From positions 14,284-78,283 of the forward strand of contig CAYVNW010000007.1 of assembly GCA_964452915.1 (NCBI GenBank): 64,000 nucleotides of DNA, given 5' to 3'. A model generated the notes under the pieces. That model was not told where the DNA came from. It saw only the letters and a program-made list of their open reading frames with translations, and searched no databases. Of this stretch, positions 35,655 through 43,599 are shown piece by piece. How positions within the stretch are numbered: the first letter of the stretch is position 1; each line of letters opens with the position of its first letter. This stretch comes from Colivivens sp964452915 (GTDB taxonomy: Bacteria > Bacteroidota > Bacteroidia > Bacteroidales > Bacteroidaceae). The translations under genes and the position numbers were made by a program.

Positions 35655-36842
35655 ATGGGAATGTACGATTTCGATACTGTAATTGTCCGCAAGGGAACCG
35701 GCGACTTGATGCATGAAGCTCTTATGCCCCGATGGCATCGTACCGACTTGTTGCCTATGTGGGTGGCGGATATGGACTTTGCTGTCTGCCCCGACATTCT
35801 CAATGCATTAAAACAACGTCTTGAACATCCTATACTCGGATATACGGTTGAACCCGACGATTATTTCCCTTCCATTCACGATTGGGTGCTCGACCACCAT
35901 GGATGGGACATTAAACGGGAGTGGGTGAAATTCGTGCCTGGCATAGTGAAAGGAATAGGCATTATATGCAACCTCTTTCTCAAACCCGATGAGAAAGTCA
36001 TCGTGCAGCCACCCGTCTACCATCCGTTCTTCCTTACTCCGCAAGGCAACCACCGTGAAGTGGTTTGGAACCCGCTGATCCTCCGGCCGGACGGCTCCTA
36101 TACGATGGACTTTGAAAACTTGGAACGGGTGTATGATGAAAAATGCAAGGTCTTGATATTGTGTAACCCTCACAATCCTGGCGGCATCTGTTGGGACAGG
36201 CCGACGCTAATGCGTCTGGCGGACTTCTGCCATGAACACCATATACTTGTAGTCAGTGACGAAATCCATGCCGACCTTGCCCTATTCGGACATAAACACA
36301 TACCGTTTGCATCGGTCAGCGACAAGGCAGCTGAGATCAGCATAACTTTTCAAGCTCCGACAAAGACGTTCAATATAGCAGGCATCATAACCAGCCATGC
36401 AATTGTACCCAACAAACGTATAAGGGACGTTTTTTATGAATGGCTGACAGCCAATGAACTTGATGAGGCACACATATTCGCACACATTGCCACAATTGCG
36501 GCGTTCCGGCATGGCGAGCAGTGGAGGAGTGAAATACTCTCATACGTGGAAGACAATATACGTTTTGTTGAGGACTACTGCAAGCTGAATTTTCCGCTGA
36601 TCCGCCCTGTTCGTCCCGAGGCATCATTCCTCGTGTGGATCAACTGTCGTGACATGCACCTTAGTCATGATGAATTGCTTGACCTTTTCATCGATAAGGC
36701 ACATATAGCACTCAACGATGGTGAGATGTTTGGTCCAGGTGGCGAAGGATTCATGCGTATGAATGTAGGATGCCCGAGAAAACTTATCAAGCAAGCACTC
36801 GATCAACTGTCAGACGGCATAAAAGCTATAGGACTGAAATAA
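35655..36842 (+). CDS. MalY/PatB-family cystathionine beta-lyase / aminotransferase
   Basis: A 395-residue fold-type I PLP enzyme. The start at 35655 (MGMYDFDTVIVRKGTG) lies 2 bases after the previous stop; a longer frame would begin inside that gene. Family hallmarks are LPMWVADMDF near the N-terminus, NPHNPGG, VVSDEIHADL and the PLP lysine in FQAPTKTFNIAGI. C-terminal EASFLVWINCRDM closes the active site. The family cleaves cystathionine or cysteine-like C-S bonds, consistent with the neighbouring trans-sulfuration enzyme. Confidence 0.92.
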   Translation: MGMYDFDTVIVRKGTGDLMHEALMPRWHRTDLLPMWVADMDFAVCPDILNALKQRLEHPILGYTVEPDDYFPSIHDWVLDHHGWDIKREWVKFVPGIVKGIGIICNLFLKPDEKVIVQPPVYHPFFLTPQGNHREVVWNPLILRPDGSYTMDFENLERVYDEKCKVLILCNPHNPGGICWDRPTLMRLADFCHEHHILVVSDEIHADLALFGHKHIPFASVSDKAAEISITFQAPTKTFNIAGIITSHAIVPNKRIRDVFYEWLTANELDEAHIFAHIATIAAFRHGEQWRSEILSYVEDNIRFVEDYCKLNFPLIRPVRPEASFLVWINCRDMHLSHDELLDLFIDKAHIALNDGEMFGPGGEGFMRMNVGCPRKLIKQALDQLSDGIKAIGLK

Positions 36843-37406
36843 ACAACTAGCAGTAAGCGAGGTGGTCATTCTGAGTGTCTTCTGTACTTAGGACCGAGAA
36901 TCGACACAATAACTCATGTTTCGTGTAGATATCACGTTCATAGTATAGTACTCTACACCCTGTATTTTTTTTGCTTTGGTTTTCCTGCGTAGGTTTTAAT
37001 CATTCCCTACGTAGAGTAAGATCTTTTTCTATAGCATTACAACATCAGTCATGCTTATTGGATACCACATTAATACTGTTTCGTTACCATTTTCATGCTG
37101 TTCTAATAACATTATACATCTTTACCTGAGGTGGAAGGTGAAGTATACGACTTGGGGTGACAGAGGAGGAAGATGGTGCCAGGCAACGACCCTATCCGGA
37201 TCGGAATCTCTCTATATGACGCTATACCCCGCCTCACATTACATGATGAGACGGAGTTAGGTTACTAAGTGGTGAGTTCGATGGACTCATATCAGCAATG
37301 CTAAAGGGAAGTGAGGTGACAGTATACACCTTATTATATATAAAGGTGGTCACTTTGATGTTTTTTCAAAATTATTTTATACTCTTTATTGATAAATAAA
37401 ACATCC
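36843..37406. other. Intergenic stretch with several possible hairpins, no gene
   Basis: No convincing reading frame. Foldable parts are an imperfect stem around 36983-37015 (CTGCGTAGG with CCTACGTAG), CCGCCTCA with TGAGACGG near 37228-37255, and CACCTT with AAGGTG around 37329-37348, which carries the dispersed ACCTTATTATATATA motif. The sequence GGTGGTCA occurs near both ends (about 36861 and 37345). The boundaries and the function are unknown. Confidence 0.35.
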
Positions 37407-37414
37407 TAACTTTG
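37407..37414 (+). promoter_or_regulatory. -7 box of a candidate non-coding transcript
   Basis: TAACTTTG, with no good -33 box (a TTG at 37389-37391 is only 15 bases away). No reading frame starts within the next 490 bases. Confidence 0.4.
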
Positions 37415-37429
37415 CAATTGATAAGTCTG

Positions 37430-37800
37430 CCCAGCGGGTGGGCTGGTCAAAACATCGATGGAAATGTTCTCGGTTGGGAAAACCATTCGTAAGGTCAACT
37501 GAGGATGAAAAGGACGTTTTCGAACGTTATTGTCTGTTCAGTCAAACTTCGCAACTTTGATTACAGTGTACAGCGGTAATGCAACGGAGCGTCTGCGTAG
37601 GGTGTATTATATCCAGACGTTATTTCCCAATATTGTATTATTGGCGTGTGCCGTATAATATAATAATGTGTAAGTTCACACTGGAGGTATAGTATAACTC
37701 GGCGTGGACAGACTTGCGTTGCTTATCCTTACACTGGAGGCAATGCGAAGGCCTGACTGGAGGGATAAGCACGGAGAAAGTAACTCCCGCGCCCTTTTGT
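37430..37800 (+). ncRNA. Candidate structured non-coding RNA
   Basis: About 370 bases without a credible reading frame, following a TAACTTTG box. Possible stems are GCCCA/TGGGC near 37430-37450, GCGTCTG/CAGACGT around 37588-37620, and CTTATCC/GGATAAG around 37722-37770, which encloses a smaller AGGC/GCCT hairpin. The octamer ACTGGAGG occurs three times, near 37681, 37732 and 37758. The end has CGGAG-loop-CTCCCG followed by a TTTTGTTTT run, which could terminate. It does not carry the conserved cores of RNase P RNA or tmRNA. Confidence 0.35.
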
Positions 37801-37842
37801 TTTCAACAATCAATAGTTTTATTAACGCGCTGAAGTAGGGGG

Positions 37843-37871
37843 TTGATAGGCAAAAGAATATGTGTATTTTG
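37843..37871 (+). promoter_or_regulatory. Possible promoter of the LysM gene
   Basis: TTG (37843-37845), 19-base spacer, TATTTTG (37865-37871, one base shorter than TAnnTTTG), 33 bases before the ATG. Confidence 0.35.
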
Positions 37872-37903
37872 CATACGATAGCTAATATTTAATCCCTTGA
37901 CCA

Positions 37904-38638
37904 ATGAACATCTCTAAATTAAAACACTTTTTTGCGTTATGTTGTATTGCGTTTACTGCAATGAATACAAGTATAGCACAAGACCACATAATTTTTCGAA
38001 ATGGTATTGAGAGTGATGTGAAATTATATCAGATAAATGATGAAAAAGTAGTTTACAGCTATATTGGTGATAAGACAAGTTCTTTGTATGATGCTCCTTC
38101 TAATAATGTTTATATGGTCTATATAAACAAGCATGGTAATATATATATAACTCCGAATGGTAAACGGATTACTGGTGAGTCAAAGCGGGCAGATGTAAAG
38201 CATAAAGATGTAATTTATTTAGTAAAAGGTGCAGAGATAGCTGCAGATGATGAAAAAATTACGGAAAGTCATATTCGTTATACAGTAAAAAATAAAGGTA
38301 AGGGTATAACTCTTGGTTTGATAGGTAATTGTTTAATTAGAAATGGTGGTTCAAGCGAGGCCTTGTTGGAGAAGTCAGAAGTTTTTATGATCAGATACAG
38401 GAGTGGAATGGTAGATGTCATTACTCCGATTGAAAATATGGCAGAAAACATGGCAGACACCGTAATTATAGAAAATAAACAATCACAGTATGTTGTAGTC
38501 TTTCATGCCGTTGTCAAGGGTGAGAATTTGAAGCAGATAGCTTCTAAGTACAATGTCACTCCTGAACAAATTATAGAGTGGAATGATTTACCTACCAGAA
38601 TAAAGCCAACTTCGTTCTTACTGCAGGTATGCAATTAA
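37904..38638 (+). CDS. Secreted LysM-domain protein
   Basis: A 244-residue protein with an N-terminal signal peptide (about 1-25, ending TSIAQ). The middle part has beta-rich sequence without a recognised domain (IIFRNGIESDVKLYQINDEKVVYSY resembles short repeats in Bacteroidetes secreted proteins). The C-terminus is a LysM unit (about 198-244: VFHAVVKGENLKQIASKYNVTPEQIIEWN), which binds peptidoglycan or chitin-like sugars. The gene is clearly more AT-rich than the glycosyltransferases after it, which may indicate a different origin. Confidence 0.8.
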   Translation: MNISKLKHFFALCCIAFTAMNTSIAQDHIIFRNGIESDVKLYQINDEKVVYSYIGDKTSSLYDAPSNNVYMVYINKHGNIYITPNGKRITGESKRADVKHKDVIYLVKGAEIAADDEKITESHIRYTVKNKGKGITLGLIGNCLIRNGGSSEALLEKSEVFMIRYRSGMVDVITPIENMAENMADTVIIENKQSQYVVVFHAVVKGENLKQIASKYNVTPEQIIEWNDLPTRIKPTSFLLQVCN

Positions 38639-38671
38639 TGATTTATCAACCTAAATGATTGGTAGTAAAGT

Positions 38672-38757
38672 ATGAAAAAAAATCTTATGTTATTATTGCA
38701 ATTATCCTACAAACTATTGTGTTCAGCTGTGGTAATTATTTCTCATTGCTGGCATAG
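38672..38757 (+). pseudogene. Remnant of a lipoprotein signal peptide with an A8 frameshift
   Basis: ATG followed by eight A. As written it encodes a 30-residue peptide with no sense. With one extra A the frame reads as a lipoprotein signal peptide (VIIAIILQTIVFSCGNYFSLLA) with lipobox VFSC, then a stop. The rest of the gene is missing. Similar decay is seen in the lipoprotein gene at 41989. Confidence 0.4.
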
Positions 38758-38812
38758 CTTCTAATTTCATCATCAGAACCACAAAACTCAACTGCAACAA
38801 AAATCACTTTAT

Positions 38813-39742
38813 ATGAATGTAACGAACATCGACATTGTTATTAATATAGATGACAACTACCTAAAGCAGGCAGTAACTATGCTCACTTCGGTATTCGCCA
38901 ACAATCTCAAACTGCATGTTACAGTACACGTGCTGTCATCGGGACTATCGGATAGCGTCCAAGAGGTGTTAGGAGAATGGGTGAGAGCACGATATCATCA
39001 GAACATAATTTTCTACAGTATCAGCAAGCATGACAGTGATGTGTTTCCCAAATACGTGAACAGCTACATATCTGACGCTGCCAACTACAGGCTGTTTGTA
39101 GCGGACATACTTCCAGCGGATGTTCACAAAGTTCTTTATCTTGACTGCGACATTGTGGTCGACTGCCCGATTGAAGAGCTTGTGGGTATTGATATAAGTG
39201 ACTGTCCTGTCGCTGCCGTTGAGGATATGTGGAGTGGCAAGGACGGAGTGTATGAACGGCTCGGATACAGCCGCCAGTATGGCTATTTTAACTCTGGCGT
39301 GCTGATGATTAATCTTGACTGGTGGAGGGAACATAAGCTGTCTGAGGCGTTTACCGGCTTCCTCAACAATCACCCAAACCTGCCGTTCGTAGACCAGGAC
39401 ATCCTGAATGGCGTCCTACACAGGGAATGGCATAGTCTTCCACTCCGTTGGAATGTACAAGATGGATTTCTGCGGCGCAGACCAAAAATTAGGAGTCAGA
39501 GACGGGAGGAATTGCTGAAGGAGATGCATAGTCCGGCAATCATACATTTCACAGGCAGTCGCAAGCCTTGGAACTATGATTGCCAGAACCCTTATCGTGA
39601 ACGCTATTTCCATTATTTGGATATGACCCCATGGATGGGTGAGCGCCCTGTGATGTCTGCATCTTTCAAACGTAAGTTGACGTTTGACAAGGTGCTGTAT
39701 GCGTTATGGCTGAAGCCTCGAAAATACCGAAAAGGGATTTAA
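38813..39742 (+). CDS. Glycosyltransferase family 8 protein
   Basis: A 309-residue cytosolic, probably membrane-associated, retaining glycosyltransferase. The N-terminus INIDDNYLKQAVTMLTSV and the DxD motif in VLYLDCDIVVD (near 105-115) bind the nucleotide-sugar and Mn2+. GYFNSGVLMINLDWW, FVDQDILNGVL and IIHFTGSRKPW complete the GT8 pattern, with the last holding the metal-binding His. Family members add glucose or galactose to lipopolysaccharide. It heads a three-gene glycosyltransferase cluster, 24 bases before the next gene. Confidence 0.92.
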   Translation: MNVTNIDIVINIDDNYLKQAVTMLTSVFANNLKLHVTVHVLSSGLSDSVQEVLGEWVRARYHQNIIFYSISKHDSDVFPKYVNSYISDAANYRLFVADILPADVHKVLYLDCDIVVDCPIEELVGIDISDCPVAAVEDMWSGKDGVYERLGYSRQYGYFNSGVLMINLDWWREHKLSEAFTGFLNNHPNLPFVDQDILNGVLHREWHSLPLRWNVQDGFLRRRPKIRSQRREELLKEMHSPAIIHFTGSRKPWNYDCQNPYRERYFHYLDMTPWMGERPVMSASFKRKLTFDKVLYALWLKPRKYRKGI

Positions 39743-39766
39743 GAATTTTGGAAATAGAATTTTGTC

Positions 39767-40690
39767 ATGTATACTCCATTTGTCAGCATAATCGTACCCA
39801 ACTACAACCATGCAGGGTATCTGCCTCTGCGCATGGACAGCATACTGTCGCAGACATACGATAACTATGAGGTGATAATACTCGATGATGCATCAACCGA
39901 CAATAGCATTGAGGTAATCAGCGAGTATGCAAACAATCCGCATGTCAGCCACGTCGTAAGGAACGGGACAAACAGCGGCTCTCCATTCAGACAATGGAAC
40001 AGGGGCATTGAGCTGGCACAGGGTGAAATCATTTGGATTGCCGAGAGTGATGACTATTGCGCTCCCACAATGCTGAAGCGTATGGTTGAGGCATATGTCC
40101 AGTATCATTGCACACTTGTGTTCTCCCGTTCTGTTGCGGTAGATGAGGAGGGTAACCAAATGTATATATGTCAGAGGATGTTCAGACAAGACAAACATCT
40201 CAACGGCGCACGATTCATAAAGCGTTATATGAACACGGGCAATAGAATATACAACGCCAGCTCTGCAATATTCTCAAAGAAAGTGGCATTGAATATCAGC
40301 CATGAATTCGAGAGCTACATGGAGAGCGGTGACTGGGTGTTTTGGATTGAGATAGCACGGCAGGGAAATGTCGCCGTAATCGCCGAGCCTCTGAACTATT
40401 TCAGGAGAAGCAGTACCACACAGACATCCAAATCCACTCTGTCTGGAGCGGCAGACCTGGAAGACTTCAAGGTGATGGCTTACCTGCAGGCACAGGCACT
40501 GGATTCTCCATATCATCTCTTTCTTAAGAAAAAACGTATGGCTGTGAAGATGCTTTATGCGAAAGACCGCTATCAGACATCGGCAATAAGGCAGGAAGTA
40601 ATCCGGCAGAGCCATTTTCCTGCATATTACTTCCTATTGGCAAGGCTGTCACACCTGTTCCACTCCATTAGACGAAACATGCATACATGA
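39767..40690 (+). CDS. Glycosyltransferase family 2 protein
   Basis: A 307-residue inverting GT-A glycosyltransferase. FVSIIVPNYNHAGYLP, IILDDASTDNS (nucleotide binding) and IWIAESDDYCAP (DxD-like SDD) lie in the first about 105 residues. WVFWIEIARQGNV holds the probable catalytic-side acidic region. No membrane segment. It overlaps the following GT4 gene by 4 bases. A role in cell-surface polysaccharide or lipopolysaccharide assembly is inferred from the cluster. Confidence 0.93.
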   Translation: MYTPFVSIIVPNYNHAGYLPLRMDSILSQTYDNYEVIILDDASTDNSIEVISEYANNPHVSHVVRNGTNSGSPFRQWNRGIELAQGEIIWIAESDDYCAPTMLKRMVEAYVQYHCTLVFSRSVAVDEEGNQMYICQRMFRQDKHLNGARFIKRYMNTGNRIYNASSAIFSKKVALNISHEFESYMESGDWVFWIEIARQGNVAVIAEPLNYFRRSSTTQTSKSTLSGAADLEDFKVMAYLQAQALDSPYHLFLKKKRMAVKMLYAKDRYQTSAIRQEVIRQSHFPAYYFLLARLSHLFHSIRRNMHT

Positions 40691-41871
40691 CAATACTTTT
40701 CTACACCCGTTTCCGTCCGGTAAACGAGAAGGGAGGAACTGAGCACACGACACAGCTGGTGGCTGCCGCTCTTCGCGGTCTTTATGGAATACGCAGCATC
40801 TCTATGTGGACTAAGCCGTTCGAAGGCAATATGGATGCCTTCGATTCAGAATACCAGCTACCAATGAGTCGCAGAGTTGCAACCGACATGGTTGAGGCAA
40901 TCATAAGGCAGCACGATGTCAGTTGTGTCATTTTACAAGGTTTCTTCCATGACCTGCAGACAATGCATAATGCCATCAAAAGAGTTGGTGGTTGCAAGCT
41001 TATATTTGCACATCACTTTGTCCCTGGCATTGAAATTCTTGATAAAAGCCTGATATGTGAGAAATGTCAGAACAGCAGAGGACTCAAAAGGCTGCGCTAC
41101 AAGCTGAAACTTGCTCTGTTTCCTTTGTTTCAAATTCAGTCAAAACTCAACCTTGTCAGAAGATATTGCCTCGCATACAGGCTGGCCGACAAGGTGGTGC
41201 TACTATCCAAGCAGTACATCAAGCCATTCCAGCGTCTTGCCATGATTAAGGATGACTCCAAATTTGCAGTAATACCCAATGCTATACCATTCAGCGTAAT
41301 GCAGCCAAAGTTCACTGACAAGGAAAAGGTTGTGTTGATGGTGACAAGGCTCGATGAGCGGCAGAAACGCATCAAGTTGGCTCTTGAAATATGGAAACAA
41401 GCAGAGGCTGATCCACGATATTCAGATTGGCATTTTGTAGTCATTGGCGAGGGATACAACAATGAGTCATCCATGTACAACAATTGGGCGCACGAACATG
41501 GAATACGGAATGTTGTGTTTCTTGGCAGACGGAATCCCGTAGACTATTACCGCAGAGCATCTGTATTCATGATGACATCAAAGTTCGAGGGACTGCCGCT
41601 CACCCTGCTTGAGTGCAAGGCATCGTACGTCACACCTATTGCATTCGGAACATTTAGCTCTGTAAACGACCTTATCCATGATGGTGAGGACGGCTACATA
41701 ATCGAAGAGAACGACATTGACGGGTTTGTCACCCGCTTGAAGACTTTGATGGGCGATGCTGGCCTGCGAAAGCAGATGGCGATTGCCGGAGTCGGCAACC
41801 TGGAGCCGTTCACAGTCAGGAATGTCATGGCAAGATGGCATGACTTGCTTGACAGCTTAGAAGGCAACTGA
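40687..41871 (+). CDS. Glycosyltransferase family 4 (GT-B) protein
   Basis: A 394-residue retaining GT-B glycosyltransferase. The N-terminal domain begins LFYTRFRPVNEKGGTEHTTQ (glycine-rich acceptor loop). The C-terminal domain has VVLMVTRLDERQKRIKLALEIW, VVIGEGYNN, FLGRRNPVDYYRRASVFMMTSKFEGLPLTLLE, the donor-binding EGLPLTLLE (ExxxxxxxE) motif. A cysteine-containing insertion (EKCQNSRGLKR) sits near residue 120. Last intact gene of the glycosyltransferase group; the 117 bases after it hold nothing recognisable before a decayed lipoprotein gene. Confidence 0.92.
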   Translation: MTILFYTRFRPVNEKGGTEHTTQLVAAALRGLYGIRSISMWTKPFEGNMDAFDSEYQLPMSRRVATDMVEAIIRQHDVSCVILQGFFHDLQTMHNAIKRVGGCKLIFAHHFVPGIEILDKSLICEKCQNSRGLKRLRYKLKLALFPLFQIQSKLNLVRRYCLAYRLADKVVLLSKQYIKPFQRLAMIKDDSKFAVIPNAIPFSVMQPKFTDKEKVVLMVTRLDERQKRIKLALEIWKQAEADPRYSDWHFVVIGEGYNNESSMYNNWAHEHGIRNVVFLGRRNPVDYYRRASVFMMTSKFEGLPLTLLECKASYVTPIAFGTFSSVNDLIHDGEDGYIIEENDIDGFVTRLKTLMGDAGLRKQMAIAGVGNLEPFTVRNVMARWHDLLDSLEGN

Positions 41872-41988
41872 TTCCATTACTGCATCAAAGCGTAGCACGT
41901 ATTGAGTGAAGATGCATCCTTATATATGAACAAAAGCAAAAATAATCATAAGAGGTTGCGCACGACACGGATTTAGTGCAATAATCAA

Positions 41989-42936
41989 ATGAAAAAATCG
42001 ATCTTGATATGGAGTGTGGGTTTTAGCCACACTTACAAGTTGTGGAAGTGCTAGTTTCGCAATTATGTCAACAGGAGAAAATTTGTCTGCGTTGACAAAA
42101 GTGGCAGACAATGAAGAACCATGTATTTCACCATTTGGTGGAGATAATGGAAAGGAACTGTTTTTTTGCAGTTTGCGAAGATAGTAGGTATTATAATATT
42201 TATAAGAAGGATAATCCTTTTTCAAGTGCTATGACACAGAAAACGAGTGGCAAGAATTTCAACTATTCACCTGCTTATAATGCCACTACAGAGAAAATCG
42301 CTTTCAGATGTCAGCTTGAAGGGGCTTCAACCTCTGATATTTATATGATGAATAACAATCAAGGGCAGGCTCTGACACAAATTACAGAGTCAAATAATGC
42401 GTTTGAAAATAACCCATGTTTTAGTTCTGATGGGAAACTGCTTGTCTATGACAAGACTGTAAATAGTTTTTTGGAAGTCATCAGTATTAACAATCGTACA
42501 AAATAGTGAAATATGGTTGAAGAATTTGGAAACAGGTGAAAGCATCCTGTTAAGCAGTGGGTCGCAACCTGCATTTTCTCCTGACGGGAAATCCATTGTT
42601 TACGTTAAGTGGTCTTCTGACGCAAAGAGTTGCAGTGTTTGGACAATGAATACGGACGGAAGTAATCAAGTTCAAGTAACAGATGCCAAAAAGGGGGATG
42701 CTTTTCATCCAAGATTCAGTCCTGATGGCAGGCGGATTGTTTTTGACTGTTACAAAAAAGATAAAAAGGATAATGATATTTACATCATAGATATTGATGG
42801 CAACAATTTGATGCAATTGACTATCAACAAATCGTATGATGGACAACCTTATTGGACCACAGATGGATATATTTATTTTGTGTCCGATCGTGGAGGAAAG
42901 TCCGGCAACCGCCAGATTTGGCGATTTAAGTTATAG
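41989..42936 (+). pseudogene. TolB-like beta-propeller lipoprotein gene with three frameshifts
   Basis: Three frames must be joined to get one protein. The first joins the start MKKSILIWSV to LATLTSCGSASFAIMS (lipobox LTSC), repaired if GGG near 42019 is GG. The second shift is at T7 (42161-42167), repaired by T6. The third is near 42500 at a run of four A. Joined, it is about 315 residues with repeated propeller blades (CFSSDGKLLVYD, AFSPDGKSIVYVK, RFSPDGRRIVFDCY, YIYFVSDRGG), as in TolB or WD40-like PD40 lipoproteins. All shifts are single-base in homopolymers, so a pseudogene is likely; sequence error is the alternative. Confidence 0.8.
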
Positions 42937-43027
42937 CAGATTGTCCATTAGTAGCTTCCGTTCTTATGTAGTCAAGATATGAAGTGAGCTATGTTCGCTT
43001 TAATTTAATGTAATCCAGAAACGAGCA

Positions 43028-43062
43028 ATCGCCAAACCCCGATAAATAAAGGGTTTGGCGAT
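43028..43062. terminator. Hairpin after the propeller pseudogene
   Basis: ATCGCCAAACCC (43028-43039) pairs perfectly with GGGTTTGGCGAT (43051-43062), 12 bp with an 11-base loop. No T tract follows. Confidence 0.55.
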
Positions 43063-43343
43063 CATTGTTGATGTTTCCTTGAACCCAGACTCGGGGATGA
43101 AGGACTTCCATTTTTCTATTATTTTTTACTAATGTGATGTAAAGTAATTCTGTATTAAGTCAGAATTAATATGTCGACATGCATTGTAGTGTACATGCTA
43201 TGTGAGGAAAGTTGGATTGTCGTGTGCTATGGTAGGATAATTACAAATGTTAAATAAAATCATCCGTCGCAAAGGTATTTATCGACAACAGGGGAGTTGC
43301 CCGTTGGCTTGTGCAAAGTGTGCAATTGCATGAAATTATGCGG

Positions 43344-43408
43344 CCAGTTGGGAAATTTGAAAAACCCAACTGGGAAAAAATTTTTTTCCAACTGGGTAAT
43401 TTTTACCC
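43344..43408. repeat. Three-part repeat with mutually exclusive stems
   Basis: CCAGTTGGG (43344-43352) pairs with CCCAACTGG (43365-43373) in 9 bp. It can also pair with CCAACTGG (43388-43395) in 8 bp. Between the latter two lies a run of A and T (43375-43387). A further hairpin GGGTAA/TTACCC (43394-43399, 43403-43408) overlaps the third copy. The rest of 42937-43599 holds two terminators and no credible gene. Confidence 0.5.
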
Positions 43409-43540
43409 GTGTCAGAACGTCTCTGAGGAGAAATGCGGTGTGCAAGTTTTTATGAGCCTTCAAGAGTTGAATGCAATACGGCAATATGTCGGATAAAAAG
43501 TGTATTTATCCGGTCTTATTAATTCATGCTATATGAGCTA

Positions 43541-43578
43541 ACATTCCCCTTCATGCTGTACTGCGTGAAGGGGAATGT
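43541..43578 (-). terminator. Terminator of the nuo operon
   Basis: A 16-bp stem (43541-43556 with 43563-43578, one G-T pair, 6-base loop) lies 21 bases after the nuoN stop. Confidence 0.7.
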
Positions 43579-43599
43579 CGGTAGATATTGTGACAGATC

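Noticed and set aside
37051..37260. A 69-codon frame in the gap before the candidate RNA
   Set aside because: No start signal, domain or compositional support. It crosses several predicted hairpins.
37430..37800. RNase P RNA or tmRNA as identity of the candidate RNA
   Set aside because: The GAGGAAAGTCC core of RNase P RNA and a tmRNA tag frame with acceptor-like ends are both missing on either strand.
43311..43496. A 61-codon frame across the three-part repeat
   Set aside because: Its sequence is produced by the inverted repeats and A/T runs. No promoter or start context supports translation.
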